From contig NZ_CP026730.1 in NCBI RefSeq assembly GCF_003369795.1, positions 1,116,001-1,180,000 on the forward strand: a stretch of DNA of 64,000 nucleotides, given 5' to 3'. Below, piece by piece: positions 1-8,611 of the stretch (within the stretch, counting starts at the first letter, position 1; each line of letters begins with the position of its first letter). The DNA is from Streptomyces sp. CB09001. Its GTDB lineage: Bacteria > Actinomycetota > Actinomycetes > Streptomycetales > Streptomycetaceae. The translations under genes were made by a program, and so were the position numbers. Below the pieces are notes generated by a model. The model had not been told where the DNA came from. It saw nothing but the letters and a program-made list of their open reading frames with translations, and ran no database searches.

Positions 1-39
1 GCCGGTGCCCTGGTCCTGCTGTTGTCCCTGGTCATATAG
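1..39 (+). CDS. Gluconate permease (GntP family), C-terminal end only
   Basis: The first 12 codons read AGALVLLLSLVI and end in TAG. A short hydrophobic tail running to the stop is what the last helix of a GntP-type gluconate:H+ symporter looks like. The next two genes are gluconate and idonate dehydrogenases, which makes a gluconate permease the natural upstream partner. Only the tail is visible, so the family assignment rests mainly on context. Confidence 0.5.
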   Translation, partial: AGALVLLLSLVI

Positions 40-85
40 CCGCACCACGCACCATGCACCAGCCAGCAGGAACAGGAGTACGACG

Positions 86-847
86 ATGACGGCCCACCCC
101 CTCTTCGACATCGGCGGGCGCACCGCCCTGGTGACGGGTTCCAGCCGGGGCATCGGGCTGGCGCTGGCCCGGGGCCTCGCGGAGGCCGGCTGCCGGGTGA
201 TCCTCAACGGGCGCGACGGCGACCGCCTGGCGAAGGCCGCCGCCGGACTGCCCGGCGAGGTCCACACGGCGGTGTTCGACGTGACCGACGGTCCGTCCGT
301 GACCGCCGGGATCGCGGAGGTCGAGGAGCGGGTGGGCCCGCTCGACATCCTGGTCAACAACGCGGGAATGCAGCTGCGGGCGCCCCTGCTGGAGTTCGCG
401 GACGCGGACTGGCACCGCATCCTGGACACCAATCTCACCAGCGCCTTCCTGGTGGGCCGGGAGGCCGCGCGCCGGATGACGGAACGCGGCCACGGCAAGA
501 TCGTGAACATCTGCTCGCTGCAGAGCGAGGTGGTCCGCCCGGGCATCGCGCCCTACGCGGCCACCAAGGGCGCGCTGAAGATGCTCACCAAGGGCATGTG
601 CGCCGACTGGGGCCCCTACGGCGTCCAGGTCAACGGGCTCGGCCCCGGTTACATCGAGACCGAGCTGACCCGGCCGCTCGTCGAGGACGAGAAGTTCAGC
701 GCGTGGGTGCGCGGCCGCACTCCGGCGGGCCGCTGGGGCCGTACGGAGGACCTGGTGGGCGGGCTGCTGTTCCTCGCCTCGCCCGCCGCGGACTTCGTCG
801 GCGGACAGATCCTGTACGTCGACGGCGGAATGACGAGCGTCCTGTGA
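86..847 (+). CDS. Gluconate 5-dehydrogenase-like SDR oxidoreductase
   Basis: Short-chain dehydrogenase of 253 residues, expected to interconvert D-gluconate and 5-ketogluconate with NAD(P)H in the cytoplasm. Visible features are the Rossmann motif GSSRGIG near residue 16, NNAG after the fourth strand, a catalytic serine in ICSLQ and the YAATK catalytic pair, and the usual C-terminal LYVDGGMTSVL. The ATG at 86 is preferred because AGGAG lies 7 nt upstream; an in-frame extension back to position 5 would overlap the permease end. It follows the permease tail by 46 nt and its stop overlaps the next start as GTGA. The exact sugar-acid substrate is inferred from neighbours. Confidence 0.85.
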   Translation: MTAHPLFDIGGRTALVTGSSRGIGLALARGLAEAGCRVILNGRDGDRLAKAAAGLPGEVHTAVFDVTDGPSVTAGIAEVEERVGPLDILVNNAGMQLRAPLLEFADADWHRILDTNLTSAFLVGREAARRMTERGHGKIVNICSLQSEVVRPGIAPYAATKGALKMLTKGMCADWGPYGVQVNGLGPGYIETELTRPLVEDEKFSAWVRGRTPAGRWGRTEDLVGGLLFLASPAADFVGGQILYVDGGMTSVL

Positions 848-1917
848 GCGCCGGGGAGCGGACCGGAGAGGTCTTCGTCCCTGGCTGTGTGATCCACGGT
901 GCGGGCGACCTGCGCGTGGAGGACGTACCGGCCCCGCTGCCCGGTCCGGGCGAGGCGTTGGTCGCCGTCCGCTACGGCGGGGTGTGCGGCTCGGACCTGC
1001 ACTACTGGCGGCACGGCGGCGTCGGCGACTTCCACCTGCGGGAGCCGATGCTGCTCGGGCACGAGGTGGTCGGGACGGTCGTGGCGTACGGCTCCCCGGA
1101 CACGCCGGGTCCGGCGGCCGGTACGTCCGTCGCGGTGCACCCGGCGACCCCGTGCGGGGTGTGCCCGGAGTGCGTGGACGGTCGGCGCAACGTCTGCCGG
1201 GACACCCGCTACCTGGGCAGCGCGGCCCGCTTCCCGCACGTCCAGGGCGGCTTCGCGGCGCGGATCGTGGTCCCCGCCGGGCAGCTGCGCCCGCTCCCGG
1301 CCGGGCTCGACCCGCGCCGCGCCGCCCTCGCCGAGCCGCTCTCCGTCGCGCTGCACGCCGTGCGCCGGGCCGGGGACGTGACGGGCCGGCACGTGCTGGT
1401 CACCGGCGCCGGGCCGATCGGCTGCCTGGTGGTCGCGGCGGCGAAGGCGGCGGGCGCGGCGCACGTGACCGTGACGGACCTGCTGCCCGCGGCCCTGGAG
1501 TACGCGCGGGCCGCCGGCGCCGACACCCTCGTCCGGGCCGACGACCCGGACGACGCCGGCTGGCCGGTGGAAGTGGACACCGCCGTCGAGGCCTCCGGGG
1601 TGGCCGCGGGCCTCGACACCTGCCTGCGGCTGGTGCGGCGCGGCGGTGTGGTCGTCCAGCTCGGCATGCTGCCCCCGGGCCAGAGCCCTTTCGCGGGGAA
1701 CCTGCTGGTGAGCCGGGAGATCGAGCTGCGCGGCGCGTTCCGCTTCGACGGCGAGTTCGACGGGGCGCTGCGCCTGCTCGCGGCCGACCCCGCCTTCGAC
1801 GCGCTGGTCAGCGCGGTGGTGCCGGTGCGGGACGCGGCGTCGGCGTTCGAACTGGCCGCGGACCGGAGCCGGTCCTGCAAGGTCCTGCTGGACTTCGGCA
1901 CGGACGGGGCCGCCTGA
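844..1917 (+). CDS. L-idonate 5-dehydrogenase-like zinc alcohol dehydrogenase
   Basis: Medium-chain zinc dehydrogenase of 357 residues. The catalytic-zinc region reads CGSDLHYWRHGG and is followed by GHE; the structural zinc site is C-x2-C-x2-C-x7-C (CGVCPECVDGRRNVC). The Rossmann motif GAGPIG sits in mid-protein. CGSDLHYW is typical of idonate/sorbitol dehydrogenases, so the likely reaction is L-idonate to 5-ketogluconate, the step that feeds the preceding SDR. The GTG start at 844 overlaps the SDR stop by 4 nt, a sign of translational coupling. A longer in-frame opening upstream lies inside the SDR gene and is not used. Confidence 0.82.
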   Translation: MSAGERTGEVFVPGCVIHGAGDLRVEDVPAPLPGPGEALVAVRYGGVCGSDLHYWRHGGVGDFHLREPMLLGHEVVGTVVAYGSPDTPGPAAGTSVAVHPATPCGVCPECVDGRRNVCRDTRYLGSAARFPHVQGGFAARIVVPAGQLRPLPAGLDPRRAALAEPLSVALHAVRRAGDVTGRHVLVTGAGPIGCLVVAAAKAAGAAHVTVTDLLPAALEYARAAGADTLVRADDPDDAGWPVEVDTAVEASGVAAGLDTCLRLVRRGGVVVQLGMLPPGQSPFAGNLLVSREIELRGAFRFDGEFDGALRLLAADPAFDALVSAVVPVRDAASAFELAADRSRSCKVLLDFGTDGAA

Positions 1918-1942
1918 GCCCCCACCCGTGCCCCGCACATGT

Positions 1943-1976
1943 CCGGGCCCCGGCCACTCAGGCGGCCGGGGCCCGG
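1943..1976. terminator. Strong hairpin between convergent genes
   Basis: Perfect inverted repeat with 13-bp arms (CCGGGCCCCGGCC / GGCCGGGGCCCGG) and an 8-nt loop. It sits in the 92-nt gap between the idonate dehydrogenase stop and the convergent permease stop. There is no U-tract, which is usual for Streptomyces terminators. It probably serves both strands. Confidence 0.75.
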
Positions 1977-2009
1977 TCGCGTCGGCTTACGGACGCTTGC
2001 CCGCGCGCG

Positions 2010-3548
2010 TCAGGAGGACGCGGCCTTGTCCAGCTGGAACGCCTCGTTGCCCTGGCCGATGCGGGCGTGCCGTTCGGGCGCCCGGGAGCGCAGGACGAGG
2101 CCCTGCACCACGCCGGCGACGGCGGCCAGGCCGATGATGCCGGGCAGCGCCCAGCTCAGGGCGGAGCCGGGTCCCGCGCCGACGAGGACGTCGAAGTCCT
2201 TGACGGTGTACCCGGCGATCACCAGCAGGGCGATGCCCGCGACGGTCGACGTGACCAGGCGTACGCCCTGGGCCCCGGCGGCGCCGCGCCGGACGAAGAA
2301 GGCCACGACGGAGAACGAGGCCGCGGCCATCAGCACGATCACGCCGAGGGCCCCGATGTTGCCGCCCCAGGTGAACAGGTGCAGTACGGGCTCGGTCGGG
2401 TCGCCGTTCGGCTTGTCGTCGGCGACCGCGAAGCCGATGACGACGACTGCGGACACGGCGGTCTGGAGCAGGGAGCCGGTGCCGGGCGCACCGCTGGTGC
2501 CGCTGGTCCGCCCGAAGGCGGCGGGCAGCAGCCCCTCGCGTCCCATGGCGAACGCGTACCGGGCGACGACGTTGTGGAAACTCAGCAGCGCGGCGAACAT
2601 GCCGGTGACGAACAGGACGTGCAGTACGTCGGTGAAGGTGTCGCCGAGCCGTGACTCGGTCAGGAAGAACAGCAGTCCGGCGCTCTGTTCCTGCGCGGTG
2701 CCGACGATCTTGTCCGGGCCGGTGGCCACGGTCAGGGCCCAGCTGCTGAGCGCGAAGAAGACGGCCACCCCGCCCACCGCCAGGAACATGACACGCGGGA
2801 CGAGCACGTGCGGCCGGCTGGTCTCCTCGGCGTACACCGGCGCCTGCTCGAAGCCGAGGAAGGCGGCGATGCAGAAGCAGAGCGCGGTGCCGACCCCGGC
2901 GCCGCTCAGGGTGTCCGGGTTGAAGGCGTGCAGCGACAGCCCCTGGGCCCCCGGGTCGGCGACGGCGGCGATGTCGAACACCACCACCAGCGCCACCTCG
3001 ATGAGCAGCAGGACGCCCAGCACGCGCGCGTTGACGTCGATCTTCAGCCAGCCCAGCGCGCCGACCGCGAGCACCGCCACGAGAGCCGGGATCCACCAGG
3101 CCACGTCGAGGTCGGCGTAGGTGGACAGCAGGCCGGAGACCTCGAAGCCGAAGATGCCGTAGATGCCGACCTGGAGGGCGTTGTAGGCGACCAGGGCGAC
3201 CAGGGCCGCGCCCGCACCGGCGGTGCCGCCGAGTCCGCGGGAGATGTAGGCGTAGAAGGCGCCCGCGTTGTGGACGTGCCGGCTCATCTCGGCGTACCCG
3301 AGGCTGAAGAGGATCAGCACCACGCCCAGCACCACGAAGAGCAGCGGCTGCCCGACGATGCCCATGACCGCGAAGGTGGTGGGCATGACGCCCGCGACCA
3401 CCATCAGCGGGGCGGTGGCGGCGAGCACGGACAGGAGCAGCCCTCCCGTGCCCAGCCGGTCGGCGCGCAGCGCGCGCTCCTCGCCCTTGAAGGTGCTGAT
3501 GGCGCCACCGCTCGCGGAACTGCTCGTGCTCGAACTGCCCGTGGTCAT
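2010..3548 (-). CDS. APC-family amino-acid permease
   Basis: Membrane protein of 512 residues with about 12-14 hydrophobic segments. It has the amino acid-polyamine-organocation pattern: a first helix starting LGTGGLLLSVLAATAPLMVVAG and later GYAEMSRHVHNAGAFYAYISRGLGG, the conserved segment after helix 2. The N-terminus is rich in Ser (TTGSSSTSSSASGG) and cytosolic. The ATG at 3548 follows GGACG spaced 5-9 nt; a longer start at 3638 would add a charged, low-complexity leader. It is probably cotranscribed with nothing, and the gene behind it runs the same way after 55 nt. Substrate unknown. Confidence 0.8.
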   Translation of the reverse strand: MTTGSSSTSSSASGGAISTFKGEERALRADRLGTGGLLLSVLAATAPLMVVAGVMPTTFAVMGIVGQPLLFVVLGVVLILFSLGYAEMSRHVHNAGAFYAYISRGLGGTAGAGAALVALVAYNALQVGIYGIFGFEVSGLLSTYADLDVAWWIPALVAVLAVGALGWLKIDVNARVLGVLLLIEVALVVVFDIAAVADPGAQGLSLHAFNPDTLSGAGVGTALCFCIAAFLGFEQAPVYAEETSRPHVLVPRVMFLAVGGVAVFFALSSWALTVATGPDKIVGTAQEQSAGLLFFLTESRLGDTFTDVLHVLFVTGMFAALLSFHNVVARYAFAMGREGLLPAAFGRTSGTSGAPGTGSLLQTAVSAVVVIGFAVADDKPNGDPTEPVLHLFTWGGNIGALGVIVLMAAASFSVVAFFVRRGAAGAQGVRLVTSTVAGIALLVIAGYTVKDFDVLVGAGPGSALSWALPGIIGLAAVAGVVQGLVLRSRAPERHARIGQGNEAFQLDKAASS

Positions 3549-3603
3549 CGCAGGACGTCCTTTTCTCTCATGGCTTTCGTGTGGGTGGTGTGCGTCGGGG
3601 CGG

Positions 3604-4572
3604 TCAGGCCGTGCCGAGCGCGCCCGCGCGGGCGGCACGGAAGGCGGAGAACGGGTCGCGGTCCGGGTACGACCATGGGGCCGGCGTGGCGTGCTCGCCG
3701 ATGCGGTGGAACAGGGCGGCGGCCTCGGCGCCGCGGCCCTCGCAGGACTTGGCGTGGGCGAGGAAGTTGAGGTCGATCAGCCGGCGCGGATGGCCGTCCT
3801 GCTCCCACTCCAGCCACCAGTCGAAGGCCGCCTTCATCACCAGCCGGGCGCGCCGGCCGACCCAGTGCCCCGAGGCCCGCGGATCGGGGGACTCGTGGCC
3901 CGCGGCGGCCAGCACGCGGTAGCGCTCGGCGTGCGCGACGACCGGGAGGATGGCCAGCGGGGAGTCGGCGGGCGCCTGCTCGGCGGCCCAGTTGGCGAAG
4001 TCGTACACCTCGTGCAGCGGGTCGGGCCCGCCGTCGCCGCCGCGCTCGGCGAGCCGGGCCACCATCAGGTGGTGGGCGTGGTGGTGGTCGGCGTACCGTC
4101 CGCGCACCTCGTCGAAGACCCGGATGACGTCCTCGTCGGCGCCCAGGGAGCGCTCCAGCACGAGGAGCCCGAGCCAGGGCGTGGGATCGTCCGGCACGAG
4201 GGCGGCAGCGGCCCGGCACGCCTCGCGGACCCGGTCCGGCTTCTCCTTCCCCCGCAGGGCGCGGTGCACCAGGGCGTGGGCGAGCAGTACCGAAGCATCG
4301 GCGGAGTCGGGCTCGGCGAGCAGCCACTCGCGGGCCCAGGGGGCACAGTGGGACTCCTTGGCGAGTACCACCACCCGGTGGCCCCGGCGGTCCCAGTCGT
4401 CACCCGTGTGGACCAGCAGGGAGCGGACGGACTGCCACCGCCCCTGGGACAACGCCGCGCGGGCGGCGACGAGTTCGGCGTCGTCGAGGGCCTCGTCGAA
4501 GGCCTGGGCCGCGCGTTTGCGGCCGCGGCCGAGGGGAGGCGGGGGTGGGGACACCGCGGGAAACTTCCTCAC
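3604..4572 (-). CDS. Unrecognised protein with helical repeat character
   Basis: Protein of 322 residues, soluble, with no signal peptide or membrane segment. I do not recognise a named family. The sequence is Ala/Arg-rich and helical, with repeated patterns such as AREWLLAEPDSADASVLLAHALVHRAL and ACRAAAALVPDDPTPWLGLLVLERSLG. These resemble TPR-like helical pairs of about 34-36 residues. The central part is His-rich (YADHHHAHHLM). The next gene downstream on the same strand is the permease, 55 nt away, so a functional link with amino-acid transport is possible but not shown. Confidence 0.65.
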   Translation of the reverse strand: MRKFPAVSPPPPPLGRGRKRAAQAFDEALDDAELVAARAALSQGRWQSVRSLLVHTGDDWDRRGHRVVVLAKESHCAPWAREWLLAEPDSADASVLLAHALVHRALRGKEKPDRVREACRAAAALVPDDPTPWLGLLVLERSLGADEDVIRVFDEVRGRYADHHHAHHLMVARLAERGGDGGPDPLHEVYDFANWAAEQAPADSPLAILPVVAHAERYRVLAAAGHESPDPRASGHWVGRRARLVMKAAFDWWLEWEQDGHPRRLIDLNFLAHAKSCEGRGAEAAALFHRIGEHATPAPWSYPDRDPFSAFRAARAGALGTA

Positions 4573-4654
4573 GCGACGCGGTACGTCGTCGTAGCCGGAC
4601 TGTCATGACCGGATTGCCATGAACTGATCACGCACAGCAAACCGGCAGCCAATG

Positions 4655-4666
4655 CTTGACGTCAAG
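4655..4666. promoter_or_regulatory. Perfect 12-bp palindrome in a divergent promoter region
   Basis: CTTGACGTCAAG lies in the relatively AT-rich 290-nt space between two divergent genes (starts at 4572 and 4863). It contains TTGACG, a good -35 hexamer, on each strand. It could be an operator overlapping a promoter, but no regulator gene is adjacent. The rest of 4573-4862 holds no gene that I can support. Confidence 0.4.
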
Positions 4667-4862
4667 AGGAATCAACCTGTTACACGCGTCAACTCACGTG
4701 ACAGCAGGGGAACTTGTTGATCAGGCCGCCCCTCGGCGCCCCTCCGGGACGCCCGCTGCGGCCGGGGCCCCGAATGCGCCACTCACCCCGCACCCGCCGC
4801 CCACCCGCACTAGAGTCGTCCCCGACGCCCCCGTGACCCGACTGATGATCGAGGTACGCAGC

Positions 4863-5756
4863 GTGTCGGTTCTCGTTCTGGTTCTGGCCGTGTGCGCCGC
4901 GTGCTGTCTGGGTTTCGGCTTCGTCCTCCAGCAGAACGCGGCCCAGCGCGCCCCGCTGGGCGACTTCCTCTCGCCCCGCCTCCTGCTCGACCTGATGCGG
5001 GTGCCGCGCTGGCTGGCCGGCATGGGCCTGATGGTGGCCGGCATGGTGCTGGGCGCGCTCGCGCTGGGCGGCGGCGAACTGACCCTGGTCGAACCCCTTC
5101 TGGCGACGAACCTCCTCTTCGCCCTCGCCCTCTCCCGCATCCAGACCCGGCAGCCGCTGGGCCGGCAGGGCTGGGCCGGTCTGGCGCTGCTCGCGGGCGG
5201 GGTGACCGCGTTCATCCTGGCGGGCGAGCCGCGCGGGGGCAGTGCGGTGACCGACCCGCTGCGGCACTGGCTGATCGTCGGCGTGATGCTGGGCCTGGCC
5301 CTCCTGCTCACGCTGTGCGCCGCCCGCCTGCGGCTGACCTGGGGGCCGACCCTGTTGGCCCTGGCCGCCGGCCTGCTGTACGGGGTCCAGGACGCCTTGA
5401 CCCGGGTCAGCGGCCGGCGCTTCTCGGCGGGCGGTTTCGCGGAACTGCTGACGGGCTGGCAGCCGTACGCCGTGGTGGTGCTCGGGATCACCGGCCTGAT
5501 CCTGGTCCAGAGCGCCTTCGAGACGGCGCCCCTGCGCAGGTCGCTGCCCGCACTGACGGCGGCCCAGCCGCTCGCGGGCATCGCCTGCGGGGTGGGCTTC
5601 CTCGGCGACCGGCTGCACAGCGACGCCGGGGCGCTCGCCTGGCAGGCGGGCGGCCTCGCGGCGGTCGTGGCGGGCATCGTCCTGCTGGGCCTGCACCCGG
5701 CGATGCCGCAGGGCACGGGCGAGAGCGGGCGCGAACGTGCACTGGAGCGAAGCTGA
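4863..5756 (+). CDS. DMT/NIPA-type multi-span membrane transporter
   Basis: Integral membrane protein of 297 residues with about nine hydrophobic helices. The opening VLVLVLAVCAACCLGFGFVLQQNAA and the segment GGGELTLVEPLLATNLLFALALSR match the drug/metabolite-transporter (NIPA/EamA-like) proteins common in Streptomyces, where the first helix is followed by QQ-AA. The GTG at 4863 is preferred because GAGG is 8 nt upstream; an in-frame ATG at 4845 lacks a site. A Nudix hydrolase follows after 27 nt and may be cotranscribed. Substrate unknown. Confidence 0.7.
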   Translation: MSVLVLVLAVCAACCLGFGFVLQQNAAQRAPLGDFLSPRLLLDLMRVPRWLAGMGLMVAGMVLGALALGGGELTLVEPLLATNLLFALALSRIQTRQPLGRQGWAGLALLAGGVTAFILAGEPRGGSAVTDPLRHWLIVGVMLGLALLLTLCAARLRLTWGPTLLALAAGLLYGVQDALTRVSGRRFSAGGFAELLTGWQPYAVVVLGITGLILVQSAFETAPLRRSLPALTAAQPLAGIACGVGFLGDRLHSDAGALAWQAGGLAAVVAGIVLLGLHPAMPQGTGESGRERALERS

Positions 5757-5783
5757 GGCGGCGTCTGCTGCTTGGATGAGGGC

Positions 5784-6317
5784 ATGAGCTCCGCAGACGA
5801 GATCCTGGACGTCGTCGACGAGAACGACCGCGTCATCGGGCGGGCCCGGCGGGGCGACGCGTACGCACAGGGGCTGCGGCACCGCTGCGTGTTCGTGTGG
5901 GCCCGGGACCCCCAGGGGCGGGTCTTCGTCCACCGCCGCACGGCGACGAAGCTGGTGTTTCCCGCGCTGTACGACATGTTCGTCGGCGGGGTGGTGGGTG
6001 CGGGCGAGTCCTACGACGACGCGGCGCTGCGGGAGGCGGAGGAGGAACTGGGGGTGAGCGGGCTGCCGCGGCCGGAGTTCCTGTTCAAGTTCCTGTACGA
6101 CGACGGGGCCGGGCGGACGTGGTGGTCGGCGGTGTACGAGGTGCGGGTGGCGGGGGCGGTGTCTCCTCAGGTGGAGGAGGTGGCGTGGTACGGGTTCCTG
6201 CCGGAGGCGGAGCTGGAGGGGCGGCTCGGGGAGTGGGAGTTCGTGCCGGACGGTTTGTCGGCGTATGCGCGGCTGCGGGCTTGGCGGGGGGCGAGTGGGC
6301 CGGGGTCGGTCGGGTGA
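5784..6317 (+). CDS. Nudix hydrolase
   Basis: Protein of 177 residues with a complete Nudix box at about residues 69-91 (G-x5-E-x7-RE-x2-EE-x-G), with R83, E84, E87 and E88 as the metal-binding core. The N-terminus DEILDVVDENDRVIGRARRG is typical of the YfcD/isopentenyl-diphosphate-isomerase-like branch. It would hydrolyse a nucleoside-diphosphate-linked substrate that cannot be named from sequence. The ATG at 5784 is chosen; a TTG 12 nt earlier is possible. The last third is unusually rich in GGGG runs, and the DNA downstream is a repeat-like gap. Confidence 0.85.
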   Translation: MSSADEILDVVDENDRVIGRARRGDAYAQGLRHRCVFVWARDPQGRVFVHRRTATKLVFPALYDMFVGGVVGAGESYDDAALREAEEELGVSGLPRPEFLFKFLYDDGAGRTWWSAVYEVRVAGAVSPQVEEVAWYGFLPEAELEGRLGEWEFVPDGLSAYARLRAWRGASGPGSVG

Positions 6318-6694
6318 CCCCGGGGGCTCGGCGTTGCACCCGGTGCCCGGGGTGGGTGCGGGCGCGAGGGGGACGCGGCCCGGCGTAGCGGGGTGCCGCT
6401 GCGCCCACCCGTGCCGCCCCAGCGGCACGACTGCCCGCAGCGATGGGCGGCGGCGACACGGCGGGAGAGCCGTGTACGGCGAGAAGGGGTCGTGTCGGGG
6501 GGTGTCCGCCCGCAGCGGTTGGCGCGTCAACGCCCCGAGCCTCTTGAAGGAACCGATTCCGCGCCGTTCCGAGGACGGACACCCCCCGGCGCGGCCCCGA
6601 CCCACCCACCGGACAAACGGCGCAACGCGCACCCACACCACACCCGCACAGGCCGCCGCAGGCACCCGCGACGGGGTCCGGATAGGGTCCCCGG
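6318..6694. repeat. Non-coding gap with a REP-like hairpin segment
   Basis: The gap between the Nudix gene and the DUF202 gene has no supported coding region. It contains a hairpin with perfect 7-bp arms at 6411-6428 (GTGCCGC-CCCA-GCGGCAC). An overlapping alternative pairs 6394-6400 (TGCCGCT) with 6421-6427. The surrounding text (GCGCCCACCCGTGCCGCC, then CTGCCCGCAGC) resembles dispersed intergenic repeats I recall from Streptomyces genomes. The last 100 nt are C-rich and lead to the DUF202 start. Confidence 0.4.
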
Positions 6695-7087
6695 GTGAGC
6701 GGATTCGTGCGGAGTGTTCGGCTGTGGTTCGTGCCCGCGGAGGTGCGGCAGGAGGGGGCCACCCCCGACTACCGCTTCTCGCTGGCCAACGAGCGTACGT
6801 TCCTGGCCTGGCTGCGCACCGCCCTCGCCCTGATCGGCGGCGGGTTCGCGGTGGATCAGTTCCTGCCCGACCTGCGCTGGGGCTGGCGGGTCGGCCTCGC
6901 GCTCGTGCTGCTCGCCGCGGGCGTGCTGTGCTCGCTGCGCGCCGTGAACCACTGGGCGCGTTGCGAACGCGCCATGCGCCGGGGCGAGGACCTCCCCGTC
7001 TCCCGCTTCCCGGCGCTGCTCAGCCTGGTCGTGGCCGTGGTCGCCGTCGTCATGGTCGTCGTGGTCCTCGTCGGCTGGGAGGGCTGA
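6695..7087 (+). CDS. DUF202 (YidH-type) membrane protein
   Basis: Small membrane protein of 130 residues. The hallmark of DUF202 is clear: DYRFSLANERTFLAWLRTALALIGGGFAV around residues 25-55, i.e. ANERTFLAWLRT before the first helix. Helix 2 follows (VGLALVLLAAGVLCSL) and helix 3 is at the C-terminus. Function is unknown in the family. The GTG start at 6695 directly precedes SGFVRSVRLW. A second, divergent DUF202-like gene begins 2 nt after its stop, so the two are almost certainly cotranscribed and may form a heteromer. Confidence 0.8.
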   Translation: MSGFVRSVRLWFVPAEVRQEGATPDYRFSLANERTFLAWLRTALALIGGGFAVDQFLPDLRWGWRVGLALVLLAAGVLCSLRAVNHWARCERAMRRGEDLPVSRFPALLSLVVAVVAVVMVVVVLVGWEG

Positions 7088-7089
7088 GC

Positions 7090-7419
7090 GTGAGCGGGGC
7101 CGACGCTGCGCCCCCGGACCGCGACCCCGGCCTCCAGCCCGAGCGCACCCGGCTCGCCTGGCGCCGCACCACCCTGTCCGGCACGGTCGTCGCCGTACTC
7201 GCCGCGAAGGCCGCGCTGCACGACGGGGTGACGGCCCTCCCGGTGCTCGCCGTCGCCCTGTGCTGCGTCCTCTGGCTGGCCTTCCTCCTGATCGCCCACG
7301 GCCGCATCCGCACCCTCGCCTCGGCCAACAGACCCCGGGCGCTCGCTCCGCCGCACGCCGCCGCGGCGGCCCTGTGCACGCTCGCCCTCGCCGTCTGCGG
7401 AGCGTTCCTCGTCTTCTGA
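7090..7419 (+). CDS. Second DUF202 membrane protein
   Basis: Protein of 109 residues with the same signature in shortened form (LQPERTRLAWRRTTLSGTVVAVLAA) and three hydrophobic stretches. The GTG start at 7090 lies 2 nt behind the previous stop. Tandem DUF202 genes of this long/short type are common in actinobacteria. No function can be assigned beyond membrane location. Confidence 0.78.
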   Translation: MSGADAAPPDRDPGLQPERTRLAWRRTTLSGTVVAVLAAKAALHDGVTALPVLAVALCCVLWLAFLLIAHGRIRTLASANRPRALAPPHAAAAALCTLALAVCGAFLVF

Positions 7420-7523
7420 GGGCACGAGGCCCACGACCCACGACTCACGGCCCACCCCCGCAGCCCCGCCCCGCAGCCCCACCCCCGTAACGCCGATCAC
7501 GTTCCGCCCACCCACTGGACGGC

Positions 7524-7541
7524 ATACCGACCGGTCGGCAT
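7524..7541. promoter_or_regulatory. TetR-type operator before the kinase/acyl-CoA dehydrogenase operon
   Basis: Box ATACCGACC-GGTCGGCAT, 8 of 9 arm positions symmetric. It overlaps the expected -35 of a promoter whose -10 is TATTGT at 7553-7558; the gene starts at 7581. Near-identical boxes lie before the SDR (11411) and the molybdopterin enzyme (33201). The TetR at 9837-10436 is the most likely reader. Confidence 0.6.
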
Positions 7542-7580
7542 CATGTGTCGGGTATTGTTCACCTGTCCCAGGGAGAGCCG

Positions 7581-8606
7581 ATGAGCCCCGACCACCCGCC
7601 CGGACTCGATCCCGACCGGTTGCGCGTCCTGCTCGACCGCGAGCGGCCCGGCCTGGTGACCGGCCCGCTGTCCGGCCGGCTGATCGAGGGCGGACGGTCG
7701 AACCTCACCTACGCCGTCACCGACGGCACCGCCCGCTGGGTGGTGCGACGCCCCCCGCTCGGCCACGTCCTGGCCACCGCGCACGACATGCGGCGCGAGC
7801 ACCGCGTCATCAGCGCCCTGCACCCGACCGACGTGCCCGTGCCGCGCCCGGTACTCCTGTGCGAGGACGAGGAGGTGCTGGGAGCGCCCTTCTACGTGAT
7901 GGAGTTCGTGGACGGCACCCCGTACCGCACCGCCGAACAGCTCGCCCCCCTCGGCCCCGAGCGCACCCGCGCCGCCGTGCTGAACCTCGTCGACACGCTG
8001 GTCGGACTGCACGCCGTGGACCCCGCCGAGGTGGGCCTCGCGGACTTCGGCCGCCCCGACGGCTTCCTGGACCGCCAGCTCCGCCGCTGGGCCAAGCAGC
8101 TCGACGCCTCCCGCGACCGCGACCTGGCCGGCATCGACGAACTGCACGCCACCCTCGGCCGGGAACTGCCCCGCTCCCCCGCCCCGACCGTCGTCCACGG
8201 CGACTACCGCCTCGACAACGTCCTGATCGGCGGCGAGGGCGACGAGATCCGGGCGATCCTGGACTGGGAGATGTCCACGCTGGGCGACCCGCTGACCGAC
8301 CTCGGCCTGCTGGTGATGTACAGCAGCCCGCTCGGCATGCCCGACTCCCCCGTCTCCACCACCGCCCAGGCCCCCGGCCACCCCGCCCCCGCCGAGCTGA
8401 TCGAGCGCTACGCCGCCCGCTCGGGCCGCGACGTCTCCACAGTCGCCTGGTACACGGCGTTCGCGTGGTTCAAGCTCGCCGTGATCCTGGAGGGCATCCA
8501 CTACCGCTACACGCTGGGCCAGACGGTCGGCCGCGGCTTCGACCGCATCGGCGACCTCGTCCCCGTCTTCATCGAGCACGGCCTGACCACCCTTCAGAAG
8601 GGCTGA
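7581..8606 (+). CDS. Aminoglycoside-phosphotransferase-family kinase linked to an acyl-CoA dehydrogenase
   Basis: Kinase-fold protein of 341 residues of the APH/choline-kinase family. Seen are the P-loop-like LIEGGRSNLTYAV, the catalytic loop VHGDYRLDNVLIGG (HGDYR-x2-N) and the metal-binding AILDWEMSTLGDPLTDLG. These are the marks of the acyl-CoA-dehydrogenase-associated subgroup, which matches the N-terminal kinase domain of eukaryotic ACAD10/ACAD11. That places it in fatty or hydroxy-acid catabolism, not drug resistance. ATG at 7581 has GGGAGAG upstream. The acyl-CoA dehydrogenase gene follows after 5 nt. Confidence 0.82.
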   Translation: MSPDHPPGLDPDRLRVLLDRERPGLVTGPLSGRLIEGGRSNLTYAVTDGTARWVVRRPPLGHVLATAHDMRREHRVISALHPTDVPVPRPVLLCEDEEVLGAPFYVMEFVDGTPYRTAEQLAPLGPERTRAAVLNLVDTLVGLHAVDPAEVGLADFGRPDGFLDRQLRRWAKQLDASRDRDLAGIDELHATLGRELPRSPAPTVVHGDYRLDNVLIGGEGDEIRAILDWEMSTLGDPLTDLGLLVMYSSPLGMPDSPVSTTAQAPGHPAPAELIERYAARSGRDVSTVAWYTAFAWFKLAVILEGIHYRYTLGQTVGRGFDRIGDLVPVFIEHGLTTLQKG

Positions 8607-8611
8607 CCCGC

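Noticed and set aside
7581..8606. Aminoglycoside-resistance gene
   Set aside because: Although the fold is APH-like, the subgroup and the adjoining acyl-CoA dehydrogenase point to lipid metabolism.
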